Shown one piece after another: positions 46,995 to 56,862 of a stretch of 64,000 bases of DNA. The number at the start of each line of letters is the position of its first letter. Within the stretch, counting starts at the first letter, position 1. The stretch covers positions 171,897-235,896 of the forward strand of contig FXAI01000005.1 in the NCBI GenBank assembly GCA_900177435.1, in the 5' to 3' direction. This DNA comes from Alteromonadaceae bacterium Bs31 (GTDB taxonomy: Bacteria > Pseudomonadota > Gammaproteobacteria > Pseudomonadales > Cellvibrionaceae). The notes beneath the pieces are model-generated. The model was not told the DNA's origin. It ran no database searches and worked only from the letters and a program-made list of their open reading frames with translations. The position numbers were made by a program, and so were the translations under genes.

Positions 46995-47870
46995 ATGACA
47001 GCGAATGCAGATAGCCACCCACACGCCCACAGCCAGGGGAAGTTACAGCTGGATTCAAAGGATTTTCAAGAGTTCCGTGATTACTTACAGACAGTTGCTG
47101 GTATAGATCTTGGGCACAATAAACAATATCTGGTGGCAACCCGTATTCGACGAATTCTTATTGATTACAAATGTGAACGCCTTGGAGATTTAACGCGTTT
47201 AATTAAAAACGCCTCAAACCAGGATATTCGTCAAAAAGTTATCGATGCCATGACCACAAACGAAACTTTCTGGTTTCGTGATACATACCCCTACCTCTAT
47301 TTACAGAAGTCGATTTTACCGGAACTTGCTGCAAAACCGGGCTCAAGTCGTATTCGCTTTTGGTCCGCTGCCTGCTCATCAGGGCAGGAACCGTATTCTG
47401 TCAGTATGATTGTGGAAGAATTTATTCGATCCACTATGGGTAGATCTGAAATTCCGGCTGAAATTGTGGCAACGGACTTGTCCAGTCAGATTCTCGAATC
47501 CGCCAAGCAGGGTGCCTATGACAGGCTTTCTATTGCGCGCGGTTTGTCTGAGCAGCGCCTGAGGGATTTTTTCGATCACCCAGCGGAGGACACCTGGCAG
47601 GTTAAAGCCAAAGTTCGGCAGCGCGTGTTGTTTAAGCCGCTTAATTTGCAAGACTCCTACCTATTGCTTGGTAAGTTCGACGTTGTCTTTTGTCGTAACG
47701 TTCTCATTTATTTCTCTGCCGATTTAAAGCGCGATATTCTTCAGCGTATCCACGGGACAATGAAGCCTGGAGGCTACCTCTTTTTAGGTTCTTCAGAGAG
47801 TTTGGGGGCAGCGGCTGATTTGTTTGACATGATTCACTGCAGCCCCGGTGTTGTCTACAAGGCCAAGTAA
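46995..47870 (+). CDS. cheR: Chemotaxis protein methyltransferase CheR
   Basis: A 291-residue SAM-dependent enzyme that methylates glutamates on chemoreceptors. The N-terminal helical domain is followed by the catalytic domain with MTTNETFWFRD, the SAM-binding FWSAACSSGQEPYSVSMI near residue 117, and the C-terminal FDVVFCRNVLIYF and LFLGSSESL. All family blocks are intact. It is 58 bases after cheV and upstream of the flgB promoter. Confidence 0.95.
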   Translation: MTANADSHPHAHSQGKLQLDSKDFQEFRDYLQTVAGIDLGHNKQYLVATRIRRILIDYKCERLGDLTRLIKNASNQDIRQKVIDAMTTNETFWFRDTYPYLYLQKSILPELAAKPGSSRIRFWSAACSSGQEPYSVSMIVEEFIRSTMGRSEIPAEIVATDLSSQILESAKQGAYDRLSIARGLSEQRLRDFFDHPAEDTWQVKAKVRQRVLFKPLNLQDSYLLLGKFDVVFCRNVLIYFSADLKRDILQRIHGTMKPGGYLFLGSSESLGAAADLFDMIHCSPGVVYKAK

Positions 47871-47992
47871 GAACACTTCTTTCAATAACAGCCATTCCTG
47901 TGCGGAAACACCTTGCCGCCTTTGCCGCCACTATAAATATTCCCTAAGAAAAAAATTATATAAATCAAAGCCTTGTGATGGTGTCCCATGTT

Positions 47993-48006
47993 GGCATAGC
48001 CTCTGC
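47993..48006 (+). promoter_or_regulatory. Sigma-54 promoter of the flgBCDE operon
   Basis: TTGGCATAGCCTCTGCAT: GG at 47993-47994 and GC at 48005-48006, 10 bases between. The -24 half is good (TTGGCA) and the -12 half (TCTGC) has one mismatch to TTGC. flgB begins about 40 bases downstream. This fits FleQ/FlrC-type control of hook-basal-body genes. Confidence 0.75.
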
Positions 48007-48046
48007 ATATACTCATCGACGATTAATTTTAAATGGCGTTTTTCAC

Positions 48047-48451
48047 ATGGGTATATCATTCGACAGTGCATTAGGTGTCCACGAGTCTGCTCTGCGTTTA
48101 CGAGCGCACCGGGCGGGAATGTTAGCCAGCAATTTGGCCAATGCGGATACGCCGAATTACAAAGCTAAAGATATAAACTTCAAAAAAGCCCTGGCGGCAC
48201 GAATCGACGATAACTCTGCGGATCTTGCAATGTCTTCCACACGCAGTGGACACATCAATATGAACTCTGCTGGCGTAGGCTTTACAGAAGCGCTTTATCG
48301 CGTGCCTAACCAGCCCAGTATCGATGGTAACAGCGTGGAAGAACAGGTGGAGCACGCAGAGTTCATGAAAAATAACCTTGAGTTTCAGGCTTCCTTTACC
48401 TTCTTGAACAGTAAGTTTAAAGGCCTGACCAAAGCGATTAAGGGTGAGTGA
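48047..48451 (+). CDS. flgB: Flagellar proximal rod protein FlgB
   Basis: A 134-residue proximal rod subunit. The family block LASNLANADTPNYKAKDINF is at residues 26-45 and the C-terminal rod helix ends the protein. ATG 48047 gives the standard N terminus, MGISFDSALGVHESAL; no clear ribosome-binding site precedes it. The stop overlaps the flgC start by one base (TGATG), indicating coupling. Confidence 0.95.
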   Translation: MGISFDSALGVHESALRLRAHRAGMLASNLANADTPNYKAKDINFKKALAARIDDNSADLAMSSTRSGHINMNSAGVGFTEALYRVPNQPSIDGNSVEEQVEHAEFMKNNLEFQASFTFLNSKFKGLTKAIKGE

Positions 48452-48888
48452 TGAGTCTTTCAAATATTTTTAATGTTGCCGGCTCGGGTATGAATGCTCA
48501 GAGCATTCGCTTGAATACTACTGCCAGTAATATCGCCAATGCTGAGACCGCCAGTTCCAGTTCAGATCAAACCTACCGCGGGCGCCACCCGGTATTTTCT
48601 GCCATTCACTCTTCAATGCTTAATGGTGAAATGGGAATTCAGCAAGGGCACTCTGGTTCGGTTGGCGTGCGTGTAAACGGTATTGTAGAAAGTGACGCTC
48701 CGCTGCAAGCGCGTTATGAACCGGAAAATCCAAACGCAAATGAAGATGGGTACGTGTACTACCCGAATGTGAATATCGTTGAAGAAATGACAAACATGAT
48801 TTCCGCCTCGCGCTCGTTTCAGGTGAATGTGGAAGTTATGAATGCGGCAAAACAGATGGTACAGCGAGTGCTGACCCTGGGTCAGTAA
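48451..48888 (+). CDS. flgC: Flagellar proximal rod protein FlgC
   Basis: A 145-residue rod subunit with N-terminal AGSGMNAQSIRLNTTASNIAN and the C-terminal axial helix (NMISASRSFQVNVEVMNAAK). The central insert (ASSSSDQTYRGRHPVFSAI) is as expected for FlgC. ATG 48451 overlaps the flgB stop. Secreted by the flagellar type III system without a cleaved signal. Confidence 0.95.
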   Translation: MSLSNIFNVAGSGMNAQSIRLNTTASNIANAETASSSSDQTYRGRHPVFSAIHSSMLNGEMGIQQGHSGSVGVRVNGIVESDAPLQARYEPENPNANEDGYVYYPNVNIVEEMTNMISASRSFQVNVEVMNAAKQMVQRVLTLGQ

Positions 48889-48916
48889 GGCCTGGCGTTG
48901 CACAGAGGAATTAATC

Positions 48917-49633
48917 ATGAGTGAAGTGAGTGGTGTTTCCAACAACAGTCTGTTGAGTGATCTCAGCATTGCGAAAAAAACAGAGGAAGATCCAAAGTCC
49001 AATGAGCTCGGGCAGAGTGCCTTCCTGGAGTTAATGATTACCCAGCTGGAAAATCAAGACCCCCTCAGCCCCCAGGAAAATACCGAGTTTATTGCACAGC
49101 TGGCGCAATTCAGCTCTGTGGAAAGTCTCGATAAGCTCAATAATAACTTCGACAGCTTTACCAATAATTTTGTCGCAAACCAGGCGCTTCAGGCATCTAC
49201 TCTGGTTGGCCGTTCGGTGACAGTTCCCACGGATCAAACAAGGCTGGAAAGCAACGATGTCGTTACAGCCAGTGTTGATGTGCCGAGTTCCGGCGACGTT
49301 TCCGTGAATATTTATACCGAGTCCGGTGCTCTGGTTGATCAGATTTCATTGGGTATCCAGCCTCCCGGAGAAATGGTACTGCGCTGGGATGGCATCAATG
49401 CCGAGGTGAACGGGCAACTGCTGGATTGGTCCAGTAGTCAGGAAGGTGGTGTTTTACCCGGAGTGTATCGCTTTGAAATTTCCAGCAAGGTGGATGGTGA
49501 AAACGTTGAGCTGGATACCTCGCTTAGTGCAAATGTTAACAGTGTAACGGTGGGAGCGAACGGCAGCTTGGTTCTCAACCTGGCGGGTGTTGGCGCTGTG
49601 GCGTTATCTGATGTGAAACAGTTTAACGAGTAG
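48917..49633 (+). CDS. flgD: Flagellar hook-capping protein FlgD
   Basis: A 238-residue cap protein that guides hook polymerisation. The N-terminal block QSAFLELMITQLENQDPLSP (residues about 34-53) followed by NTEFIAQLAQFSSVESLDKL is highly conserved, and a FLG-Ig-like and Tudor-like C-terminal half follows. Length is close to E. coli and Pseudomonas FlgD. It is 28 bases after flgC and 56 bases before flgE. Confidence 0.95.
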   Translation: MSEVSGVSNNSLLSDLSIAKKTEEDPKSNELGQSAFLELMITQLENQDPLSPQENTEFIAQLAQFSSVESLDKLNNNFDSFTNNFVANQALQASTLVGRSVTVPTDQTRLESNDVVTASVDVPSSGDVSVNIYTESGALVDQISLGIQPPGEMVLRWDGINAEVNGQLLDWSSSQEGGVLPGVYRFEISSKVDGENVELDTSLSANVNSVTVGANGSLVLNLAGVGAVALSDVKQFNE

Positions 49634-49689
49634 TTAATCAATTCGGCGGCAAATACTTGCCGTATGTTGTAAATGAGTAGGAGAAGGTT

Positions 49690-52131
49690 ATGCCTTTTGA
49701 TACAGCCCTTAGCGGTATTCGTGCCGCTTCCACAGACTTGACCGTAACTGGCAACAATATTGCCAACGCATCTACTACAGGTTTTAAATCCTCTCGCGCT
49801 GAATTTGGTGATGTTTACGCTACTTCTGTACTCGGCGCCGGATCAAACACTATTGGTAGTGGTGTTCAGGTGCAGGACGTTGCACAAACTTTTGCACAAG
49901 GTAATGTTGCCTTTACTGAAAATGAATTGGACCTGGCCATTAATGGCAATGGTTTTTTCCAAATGAGCAACAATGGTGAACTGCTATACACCCGTGCAGG
50001 CACATTTGGAATGGATGATGATGGTTTTATTACCAACAATGTTGGTGCTCGCTTACAGGGGTTTCAGGCGGATAGTGCAGGCAATGTGGGTGGGATTACC
50101 GGCGATGTTCGTATTCAAACCAGTAATTTAAGCCCCAGGCAAACCACTTTGGTGGAATCCATCTTAAACCTGGATTCCACAGAGGCGGTCCTGCAAAGTA
50201 CCGGCCGGGAATTTGCCACCGAAGGTAATGCGGTTGGTGTCACTCAAGCGGGTTTGCAGACTGCAACCACAACGGTGCTCACGGGCAATAATTTTGGTTT
50301 GCCTTTGGCGAATGATTTTTCCACCACGCCAATGACCTTTGATGTTCAGGTGTCTGGAGCCGCTTCAGGAAACAACGGTACGGTTAGTGTCTCACTGGAT
50401 ACCAGTACTGGCGTGCCAGCTACTATTAACACCTTTAACGATTTACGTACCCTCGCGGGTGTTATTAACGCGCAGATTTTTTCTCCAACACCTCCTCAGA
50501 CTGCAATAGATGCTGTAGCTAATGCCGTTGATTACGGCGCTGGGGTATATGGCATTGAGTATACGGCCTTGCAGGAAGGGGAGAATTCACAAATTCAAAT
50601 TGCCGCACAAAGCGGCAATGTTTCCCAAATCGGCCTCAACCCTGCGCCCGTGTCGGTGGGCGGTATTGCCTCGGTGGATAACGGCTATCCACAGCAAAGC
50701 ATCGATTTTATTGATCCACAGGGCACCTCAACAACCTATACCGCGCTTGCCGGGGCAACGGCGGCTCAGACAGCTTCCGAAATAAATGCTTTACAAGGGA
50801 TTTCCGCAACGGCACAGACAGATGTCACGTTGTCTGGCTTTACCAGCGGTGCAGGCAACCTGACGGTAACCATTAACAATGTGCAGTTGGTAGGGGATTC
50901 ACTGACAGCATTAGAAACAGAGATAAATAATTTAAGTGGTTCTACTTTGCCTGGTATTAGCGCTGCATTAAATACAGCGGGTACCGCTTTAGAGCTATCA
51001 TCAGCTGTAGGGGATGATATTCGCGTGAGTATAAGCAGCGCTGATGGTGGCGACGCCCTCACGGTGCAAGGCGACCCGGATGCGCCGGCTCAGACTTTAC
51101 AGGTTCCCCCGGTAGGGGCAGGAAATTATGACTCCACGCTTAATTCCGTTGTAGTGGGTGGCGAAATTAATATTACCCTGGACGAGGGTTACGCCATGGC
51201 TAACCCCACGCCGCCCTCCATTGGTTTATTTCAACCATTTACCGGTGCCCCGGAAGATCCCGAGTTTTCAGACGTAGTCATTAATGAATTTGATCCGGCT
51301 GACCAAAGTACATTCAACAGCGCTACATCCATGACCTTGTACGACAGTCTCGGCGTTGATCACGTGATGACCCAATATTTTGTTAAACAGGGCTTTGATG
51401 TAAATGACCCAACCACCTCGCCCAACCATTGGGTCATGTATGTGCAAATAGATGGTAACGATGTGGGTGACCCCGATACGTCTTTACCTCCTCCGGGAAA
51501 CAGCGAACCCACGCGCGCGTCCTTCGATGTGTTTTTTAATGACGACGGCTCTCTGGATACCGGGCGCACCGACGAAATGTTGATATCGAACTGGGTGGTC
51601 GTAGATGACGAAGGGAACCCCACTGGAGCCATGCCACCGCAAAATGTTTTAGCGGGCGGAACGCCGGTTATCCCGGAGCCGCCAACTTCTTCCAACTTTG
51701 TGATAGATCTGGTTGGCACAACGCAATTCGGTTCTGAGTTCTCGGTAAATGATGTGGACCAAAACGGCTATGCCACAGGTCGTTTATCGGGCCTGAGTAT
51801 TGGTGAAAGCGGGGTAATTTTCGCACGTTATACCAATGGTGAATCACAGGCTCTGGCGCAAATTGCCCTGGCAGACTTTACCAACCAGCAGGGTTTGCAG
51901 CCGGTGGGCAGCACCATGTGGGCCGAAAACTTTGAATCTGGCCCGCCAAATATTGGTACACCGCAAAGTGGCGCTCTGGGTGCTGTTCAATCGGGAGCAT
52001 TGGAAGAATCCAACGTGGATTTATCCGAGCAGCTGGTAAACCTGATTATTGCTCAGCGCAACTTCCAGGCAAGTGCCAAGACTATTGAAACGGCAGATCA
52101 GGTCACACAAACGATTATTAATTTACGATAA
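49690..52131 (+). CDS. flgE: Flagellar hook protein FlgE, unusually large
   Basis: An 813-residue hook subunit, about twice the 400-460 residues of Salmonella or Pseudomonas FlgE. The N terminus (LSGIRAASTDLTVTGNNIAN, residues 8-27) and C terminus (NLIIAQRNFQASAKTIETAD) are canonical. The extra mass lies in the centre. Residues about 208-500 contain three landmarks (DFSTTPMTFDVQVS at 209, NGYPQQ at 331, VVVGGEINITLDEG at 488) that recur in order in FlgK. A FlgE_D2-like part follows (SMTLYDSLGVDHVMTQYFVK). It is preceded by GGAGAAGGTT and followed by a terminator. Confidence 0.95.
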   Translation: MPFDTALSGIRAASTDLTVTGNNIANASTTGFKSSRAEFGDVYATSVLGAGSNTIGSGVQVQDVAQTFAQGNVAFTENELDLAINGNGFFQMSNNGELLYTRAGTFGMDDDGFITNNVGARLQGFQADSAGNVGGITGDVRIQTSNLSPRQTTLVESILNLDSTEAVLQSTGREFATEGNAVGVTQAGLQTATTTVLTGNNFGLPLANDFSTTPMTFDVQVSGAASGNNGTVSVSLDTSTGVPATINTFNDLRTLAGVINAQIFSPTPPQTAIDAVANAVDYGAGVYGIEYTALQEGENSQIQIAAQSGNVSQIGLNPAPVSVGGIASVDNGYPQQSIDFIDPQGTSTTYTALAGATAAQTASEINALQGISATAQTDVTLSGFTSGAGNLTVTINNVQLVGDSLTALETEINNLSGSTLPGISAALNTAGTALELSSAVGDDIRVSISSADGGDALTVQGDPDAPAQTLQVPPVGAGNYDSTLNSVVVGGEINITLDEGYAMANPTPPSIGLFQPFTGAPEDPEFSDVVINEFDPADQSTFNSATSMTLYDSLGVDHVMTQYFVKQGFDVNDPTTSPNHWVMYVQIDGNDVGDPDTSLPPPGNSEPTRASFDVFFNDDGSLDTGRTDEMLISNWVVVDDEGNPTGAMPPQNVLAGGTPVIPEPPTSSNFVIDLVGTTQFGSEFSVNDVDQNGYATGRLSGLSIGESGVIFARYTNGESQALAQIALADFTNQQGLQPVGSTMWAENFESGPPNIGTPQSGALGAVQSGALEESNVDLSEQLVNLIIAQRNFQASAKTIETADQVTQTIINLR

Positions 52132-52153
52132 GTGTTTATTGCCGCTTCATGGA

Positions 52154-52182
52154 AAAGGTCGCGAAACTTTCGCGGCCTTTTT
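52154..52182 (+). terminator. Rho-independent terminator after flgE
   Basis: AAAGGTCGCGAAA pairs with TTTCGCGGCCTTT (one G-T pair, minimal loop), followed by TTT and ATTTTT. It separates the flgBCDE transcript from flgF onward. Confidence 0.85.
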
Positions 52183-52214
52183 TATTTTTGCTCCTTTCAA
52201 CACGCCTGCTTCTT

Positions 52215-52228
52215 GGCACTCTTATTGC
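52215..52228 (+). promoter_or_regulatory. Sigma-54 promoter of the flgFGHIJK operon
   Basis: TTGGCACTCTTATTGCT: GG at 52215-52216 and GC at 52227-52228, 10 bases between. It is a full match to TGGCAC-N5-TTGC. The start of transcription would lie near 52240, about 80 bases before flgF and just after the flgE terminator. Confidence 0.88.
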
Positions 52229-52321
52229 TCCTTTCCTTTAGTACAGCGTGAAGTGACGAAATTCCAACGGCCTACACGCTACAACGATTTTAATTAACCG
52301 CTAAAAAAGAAGTATTTATCA

Positions 52322-53071
52322 ATGGATAAAGCACTCTATGTCGCGATGACCGGCGCCAAGCACAATATGCAAGCGCAAACAGCTCACGCCAATAATTTGG
52401 CCAATATCAACACGGTTGGTTTTAAAGCGGATTTCGCTCAGGCGCGCTCTATGCCCGTTTATTACGGGGAAGGCCAGCCTACCAGAGCCTATGCGCTTGC
52501 TGAAAGCCCGGCTACAGATTTCCGGCAGGGCGCGTTAATAGAAACGGGTCGGGATCTGGATATCGCTGTGGAAGGCGAAGGGTTTATCGCGGTTCAAGCG
52601 CCGGATGGAACCGAAGCCTATACGCGTGCTGGTTCCCTGTTTTTTGATAGCGTGGGAATTTTAAGAACCGGCAGCGGTTTGCCGGTGTTGGGCAACGGCG
52701 GGCCTATTGCAATACCGGCCGCCGAGACAATAGAAGTAGCGATTGATGGAACCATATCAATAATACCTCTCGGGCAAGGTGTAGATGCCCCAGTGTTGGT
52801 GGATAGAGTGAAGTTAGTTAACCCACCACTGAATGCTATAAAACGAATGGATGATGGCCTGATACGTGCTTTAAATCAGGAAGAGGACATACCTGTAGAT
52901 GCAAATGTTCGAGTGGTGTCAGGTTTTTTGGAAGGCAGTAATGTCAACGCAGTTAACGAGCTCACCAGCGTACTGAGCCTGGCAAGACAATACGAAATGC
53001 AAGTAAAGATTATGCAGAATGTACAGGAAAACTCTGAAACATCCGCAAGCTTGTTGCGAACAAATGGTTAG
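52322..53071 (+). CDS. flgF: Flagellar distal rod protein FlgF
   Basis: A 249-residue rod subunit. N-terminal ALYVAMTGAKHNMQAQTAHA followed by NNLANINTVGFKADFA is the flagellar rod block, with EGEGFIAVQAPDGTEAYTRAG in the middle and the axial C-terminal helix at the end. Length matches FlgF (about 250 aa), shorter than FlgG. It is followed after 144 bases by flgG, an unusually wide gap for this pair. Confidence 0.94.
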   Translation: MDKALYVAMTGAKHNMQAQTAHANNLANINTVGFKADFAQARSMPVYYGEGQPTRAYALAESPATDFRQGALIETGRDLDIAVEGEGFIAVQAPDGTEAYTRAGSLFFDSVGILRTGSGLPVLGNGGPIAIPAAETIEVAIDGTISIIPLGQGVDAPVLVDRVKLVNPPLNAIKRMDDGLIRALNQEEDIPVDANVRVVSGFLEGSNVNAVNELTSVLSLARQYEMQVKIMQNVQENSETSASLLRTNG

Positions 53072-53215
53072 CATTAGTCTGGTGTGACTAAATATCACAT
53101 TGATTAAGAAAGATGGGATGTAAGGGCTCAAAAATACACGCCACCTTTTATGGGCGACTTTTAAATGGATCGAAAAGATTAATTTAAAAGCTAATTGAAG
53201 ATAGTGAGGTAGGTA

Positions 53216-54001
53216 ATGCACTCAGCACTCTACGTTAGTAAAACCGGCCTGGCAGCACAGGACACGCAATTAACCACAGTTGCAAACAACCTGGCTAATG
53301 CCTCTACCGTTGGCTTCAAGCGCGATCGCGCGGTATTTGAAGACTTGTTGTACCAAATACAACGTCAACCGGGTGCCCAGACTACGGAAGAAACACAATT
53401 GCCCTCAGGCATGCAGCTGGGAACGGGTGTTCGTGTTGTGGGCACGCAAAAGCAATTTACCTATGGCAGTTTGCAAGTAACTAACCAGCCTTTAGATATC
53501 GCTATTGATGGTCGCGGGTTTTTCCAGATATTGCAGCCCGATGGAAATATTGCTTATACACGTGCAGGCCAGCTGCATTTAAACGGCGAGGGTGAAATTG
53601 TTGATGCGAGCGGATTACAGCTGGAGCCAGCAATTGTTTTACCGGATAACGCCGATCGTTTAACAATTGGTACCGACGGTACCGTAAGTGCATTCATTCC
53701 CGGTACGCCGGACCCACAAGTGTTGGGACAGATTCAAACGGTAGATTTTATTAACCCTGGTGGTTTGCAGGCGATAGGCGGAAATCTATTTTATGAGACA
53801 GCCTCAAGTGGTGACCCGCTAACGGGTATTCCCGGTGAAAACGGTCTGGGTCAAATTAAGCAGGGCATGCTAGAGAACTCCAATGTGGACATCGTTGAAG
53901 AGATGGTAAATATGATTACAACTCAGCGTGCCTATGAAATGAACTCAAAGGTTGTGTCTACCGCAGATCAGATGTTGCAGTTCGTTACTCAAAATTTATA
54001 A
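53216..54001 (+). CDS. flgG: Flagellar distal rod protein FlgG
   Basis: A 261-residue distal rod subunit, the same size as in Salmonella (260 aa). ALYVSKTGLAAQDTQLTTVA, NNLANASTVGFKRDRAVFED, and the C-terminal LENSNVDIVEEMVNMITTQR are characteristic. ATG 53216 follows GAGGTAGGTA. flgH begins 24 bases later. No insertion is present, unlike FlgE and FlgK. Confidence 0.95.
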   Translation: MHSALYVSKTGLAAQDTQLTTVANNLANASTVGFKRDRAVFEDLLYQIQRQPGAQTTEETQLPSGMQLGTGVRVVGTQKQFTYGSLQVTNQPLDIAIDGRGFFQILQPDGNIAYTRAGQLHLNGEGEIVDASGLQLEPAIVLPDNADRLTIGTDGTVSAFIPGTPDPQVLGQIQTVDFINPGGLQAIGGNLFYETASSGDPLTGIPGENGLGQIKQGMLENSNVDIVEEMVNMITTQRAYEMNSKVVSTADQMLQFVTQNL

Positions 54002-54025
54002 GTTAAACCTCTTGGTGTCGCGCTA

Positions 54026-54709
54026 ATGAAACGAATTATTTTGGTAGTGATAGCACTTTTAGCCATTAGCGCTTGTGTCTCTCAGCCGCCTTTACCGGAT
54101 GATCCCTATTATGCGCCCGTAATGGAGCCTAGCGCATTGCCGCAGCCCAGTGAGAATGGATCACTCTTTTCCGCCAACAGTTCAATCACACTGTTTACCG
54201 ACAGAAAAGCAGCACGCGTGGGCGACATTATTAATGTGATACTGCAGGAGAGAACGTCTTCGAGTAAATCGGCAAACCTCGGAATGGTTAAAGACAATGA
54301 GATCGCTGTTGGGGGCGCGTCTGGAAATGCCCAGTTATTCGGTACTACCCCCAATAGTGGAAGCCTAACTCTCAACAGTGACCTAAAAGCCGAACGTGAA
54401 TTTACCGGTGAGGCAGAAGCAGACCAGAGCAATCAGTTAAGTGGCAATATTTCCGTAACGGTGGTCGATGTTTACCCCAATGGCACCTTGCTGGTTCGCG
54501 GTGAAAAATGGCTCACCCTAAACCGTGGAGACGAATATATTCGTCTCAGCGGCTTAATTCGCCCCGACGACGTGAGCCCGGACAACACCGTACTCTCTAC
54601 AAAAATCGCCAACGCCCGTATTGCTTATTCCGGTACAGGCACCTTTGCCGATTCGCAACAAGTGGGCTGGGTTGGGAAATTCTTTAATAGTCCAATATGG
54701 CCTTTCTAA
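54026..54709 (+). CDS. flgH: Flagellar L-ring lipoprotein FlgH
   Basis: A 227-residue lipoprotein forming the outer-membrane L ring. The lipobox LLAISAC places the acylated cysteine at residue 17. [20 protein letters not shown] and the later [20 protein letters not shown] are FlgH blocks. The stop TAA overlaps the preferred flgI ATG (TAATG). Confidence 0.95.
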   Translation: MKRIILVVIALLAISACVSQPPLPDDPYYAPVMEPSALPQPSENGSLFSANSSITLFTDRKAARVGDIINVILQERTSSSKSANLGMVKDNEIAVGGASGNAQLFGTTPNSGSLTLNSDLKAEREFTGEAEADQSNQLSGNISVTVVDVYPNGTLLVRGEKWLTLNRGDEYIRLSGLIRPDDVSPDNTVLSTKIANARIAYSGTGTFADSQQVGWVGKFFNSPIWPF

Positions 54710-55839
54710 TGGTAGATTCATTCGAGAAAAAATTATTTAACTGCGGGCGATGTATGCTGGCCGGCGTTCTACTGTTAGCCAGTCTTTTCTCCAGTGCCGA
54801 ACGTCTTAAAGATCTAAGTTCTGTTTCGGGCGTGCGAACTAACCAGCTGGTGGGTTACGGCTTGGTGGTTGGCCTGGATGGCACAGGTGATCAAACTAAC
54901 CAAACGCCGTTTACTACCCAGTCGTTTATGAGCATGTTGAAACAATTTGGTATCACCATACCGCAAAATGCCAAGTTTCAATTAAAAAATGTCGCTGCCG
55001 TTGCTATACATGCAGAACTACCGCCTTTTGCCAAGCCGGGACAAACAATAGACATCACCGTATCTTCTATTGCCAACGCGAAAAGTTTGCGCGGTGGTGC
55101 CTTGCTGGTAACACCCTTAAAAGGTTTGGACGGTAAGGTATACGCCATTGCTCAAGGGAATCTGATTGTAGGTGGCTTTGGCGTAGAAGGCAGAGATGGC
55201 TCTCGAGTGACGGTCAACGTACCCAGTGTCGGACGAATTCCCAGCGGCGCTATGGTAGAGCGAGCTGTGCCAACCTTGTTCGGTCACAATGGAAAAATTA
55301 TATTCAATCTGCATACACCGGATTTCACTACGGCAAAACGTGTGGCCGATAGCATTAACGATTTACTTGGGCCTGATGTGGCAATGCCTATCGATTCAAC
55401 GTCGATAGCTGTTCAAGCACCGCAAAACCCGGCGCAGCGTGTAGATTTTCTCTCGCTGCTGGAAAATGTAGATGTGAACCCTGGAAAATCCGCTGCGCGA
55501 ATTATTATTAATTCCCGCACTGGCACCATTGTTGTAGGTGAACACGTGCGTGTTTCTCCTGTTGCAGTTACCCACGGCTCATTAACGGTAACTGTTCGTG
55601 AAGACGTGCAGATTAGTCAACCCGGCGCACTTGGTGGTGGCGATACAGTGGTTGTACCAGACAGCGCTGTGGAGATTACTGAAGAATCTGGCCCCATGTT
55701 TGAGTTTAGCCCCGGCCCAACACTTAACGATATTGTTCGAGCTGTGAATGAGGTAGGCGCTGCGCCTGGTGACCTTATGGCAATTCTTGAAGCCTTGAAG
55801 CAGGCGGGTGCCTTGAAAGCCGAGATAATGGTGATCTGA
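54709..55839 (+). CDS. flgI: Flagellar P-ring protein FlgI
   Basis: A 376-residue periplasmic protein building the P ring around the rod; FlgA is its chaperone. A signal peptide (about residues 10-30) precedes [20 protein letters not shown] and [13 protein letters not shown]. The C-terminal [20 protein letters not shown] is also canonical. ATG 54709 overlaps the flgH stop; an in-frame ATG at 54697 would add four residues. The stop overlaps the flgJ ATG (TGATGA). Confidence 0.95.
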   Translation: MVDSFEKKLFNCGRCMLAGVLLLASLFSSAERLKDLSSVSGVRTNQLVGYGLVVGLDGTGDQTNQTPFTTQSFMSMLKQFGITIPQNAKFQLKNVAAVAIHAELPPFAKPGQTIDITVSSIANAKSLRGGALLVTPLKGLDGKVYAIAQGNLIVGGFGVEGRDGSRVTVNVPSVGRIPSGAMVERAVPTLFGHNGKIIFNLHTPDFTTAKRVADSINDLLGPDVAMPIDSTSIAVQAPQNPAQRVDFLSLLENVDVNPGKSAARIIINSRTGTIVVGEHVRVSPVAVTHGSLTVTVREDVQISQPGALGGGDTVVVPDSAVEITEESGPMFEFSPGPTLNDIVRAVNEVGAAPGDLMAILEALKQAGALKAEIMVI

Positions 55840-56852
55840 TGAATTCTTTGTCCTCCATGTCCGCGTTTAATCCCTCAGAACATTTTCGTTCTGCGGAGGT
55901 TTACACCGATTTAAATAGTCTTCAAGCCTTAAAAAATATTGAAGATAAAGAGCAAGCGTTACGTAAGGTATCGCAGCAGTTTGAATCCATATTTATTGGC
56001 TTGATGATAAAAAGTATGCGCGATGCTAACGCTGTTTTCGAAGAAGGCAGTTTGTTTAGCAGTAACGAAACAAAATTCTATCGCGATATGTACGACCAGC
56101 AGTTAGCCTTAAGCGTCTCTCACAGTGGCCCCGGCGGGATTGGCATAGCAGAGGCCATGTACAGGCAGCTAAGCTCAGACACTGAGGTGGAAAAGTCTAC
56201 TCTCAATACAGGTTTAAATACCTTGTCGCAGCCTGTGTCTAAAACCTTACACCCCAAAGCTCCACGTACTAACATGCAGAGCACTGAAAATCACACTACC
56301 AATGCATCGGATGTAGTAGGCAATTCCGGAGCAAGGGGAAATGTCGAAAGAGCGCCTCTGGCAGGCTCGCCAGAGCAGTTCCTAAATATGTTAGACAAGC
56401 CTTTAGAGCAAGCCGCCAAAGTTTTGGGTGTAGATAAAAATATTTTACTGGCACAAGCGGCATTGGAAACCGGCTGGGGTAAGCATGTATTACAAGATGG
56501 TTCCTCCAGTAGCAATAATCTGTTCAATATTAAAGCCGGCAGCAACTGGCAAGGGGAGAGCGTTTCGGTTTCCAGTCTGGAGTTTCGTGATGGAACGTTT
56601 AAGCCTGAAATATCCAGTTTTCGCTCATACTCCTCCCTAGAGGAAAGTGTGAGCGACTACGTGAAATTTGTGCAGGAAAATCCACGCTATAAAAAAGCAC
56701 TGGAAAATGCCAGCGATAGCGCCATGTATATTCGTTCTTTGCATCAGGCGGGTTATGCAACAGACCCAAACTATGCAGATAAAGTACTCAAGCTACAGCA
56801 GCGTATTGGCGAGCAATTGGCTGAGGCCGATTCTGCCGGCAGGCGAGGGTGA
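55839..56852 (+). CDS. flgJ: Flagellar rod-assembly protein/peptidoglycan hydrolase FlgJ
   Basis: A 337-residue two-domain protein. The N-terminal rod-cap domain (about residues 30-115: QFESIFIGLMIKSMRDANAV, then MYDQQLALSVSHSGPGGIG) is joined by a Ser/Thr/Asn-rich linker to a glucosaminidase-type domain (about 175-330) with the catalytic Glu near residue 210 in AQAALETGWGKHVL. It opens the peptidoglycan for rod growth. Both domains are intact, the usual gammaproteobacterial form. Confidence 0.95.
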   Translation: MNSLSSMSAFNPSEHFRSAEVYTDLNSLQALKNIEDKEQALRKVSQQFESIFIGLMIKSMRDANAVFEEGSLFSSNETKFYRDMYDQQLALSVSHSGPGGIGIAEAMYRQLSSDTEVEKSTLNTGLNTLSQPVSKTLHPKAPRTNMQSTENHTTNASDVVGNSGARGNVERAPLAGSPEQFLNMLDKPLEQAAKVLGVDKNILLAQAALETGWGKHVLQDGSSSSNNLFNIKAGSNWQGESVSVSSLEFRDGTFKPEISSFRSYSSLEESVSDYVKFVQENPRYKKALENASDSAMYIRSLHQAGYATDPNYADKVLKLQQRIGEQLAEADSAGRRG

Positions 56853-56862
56853 GGGCTAGTTT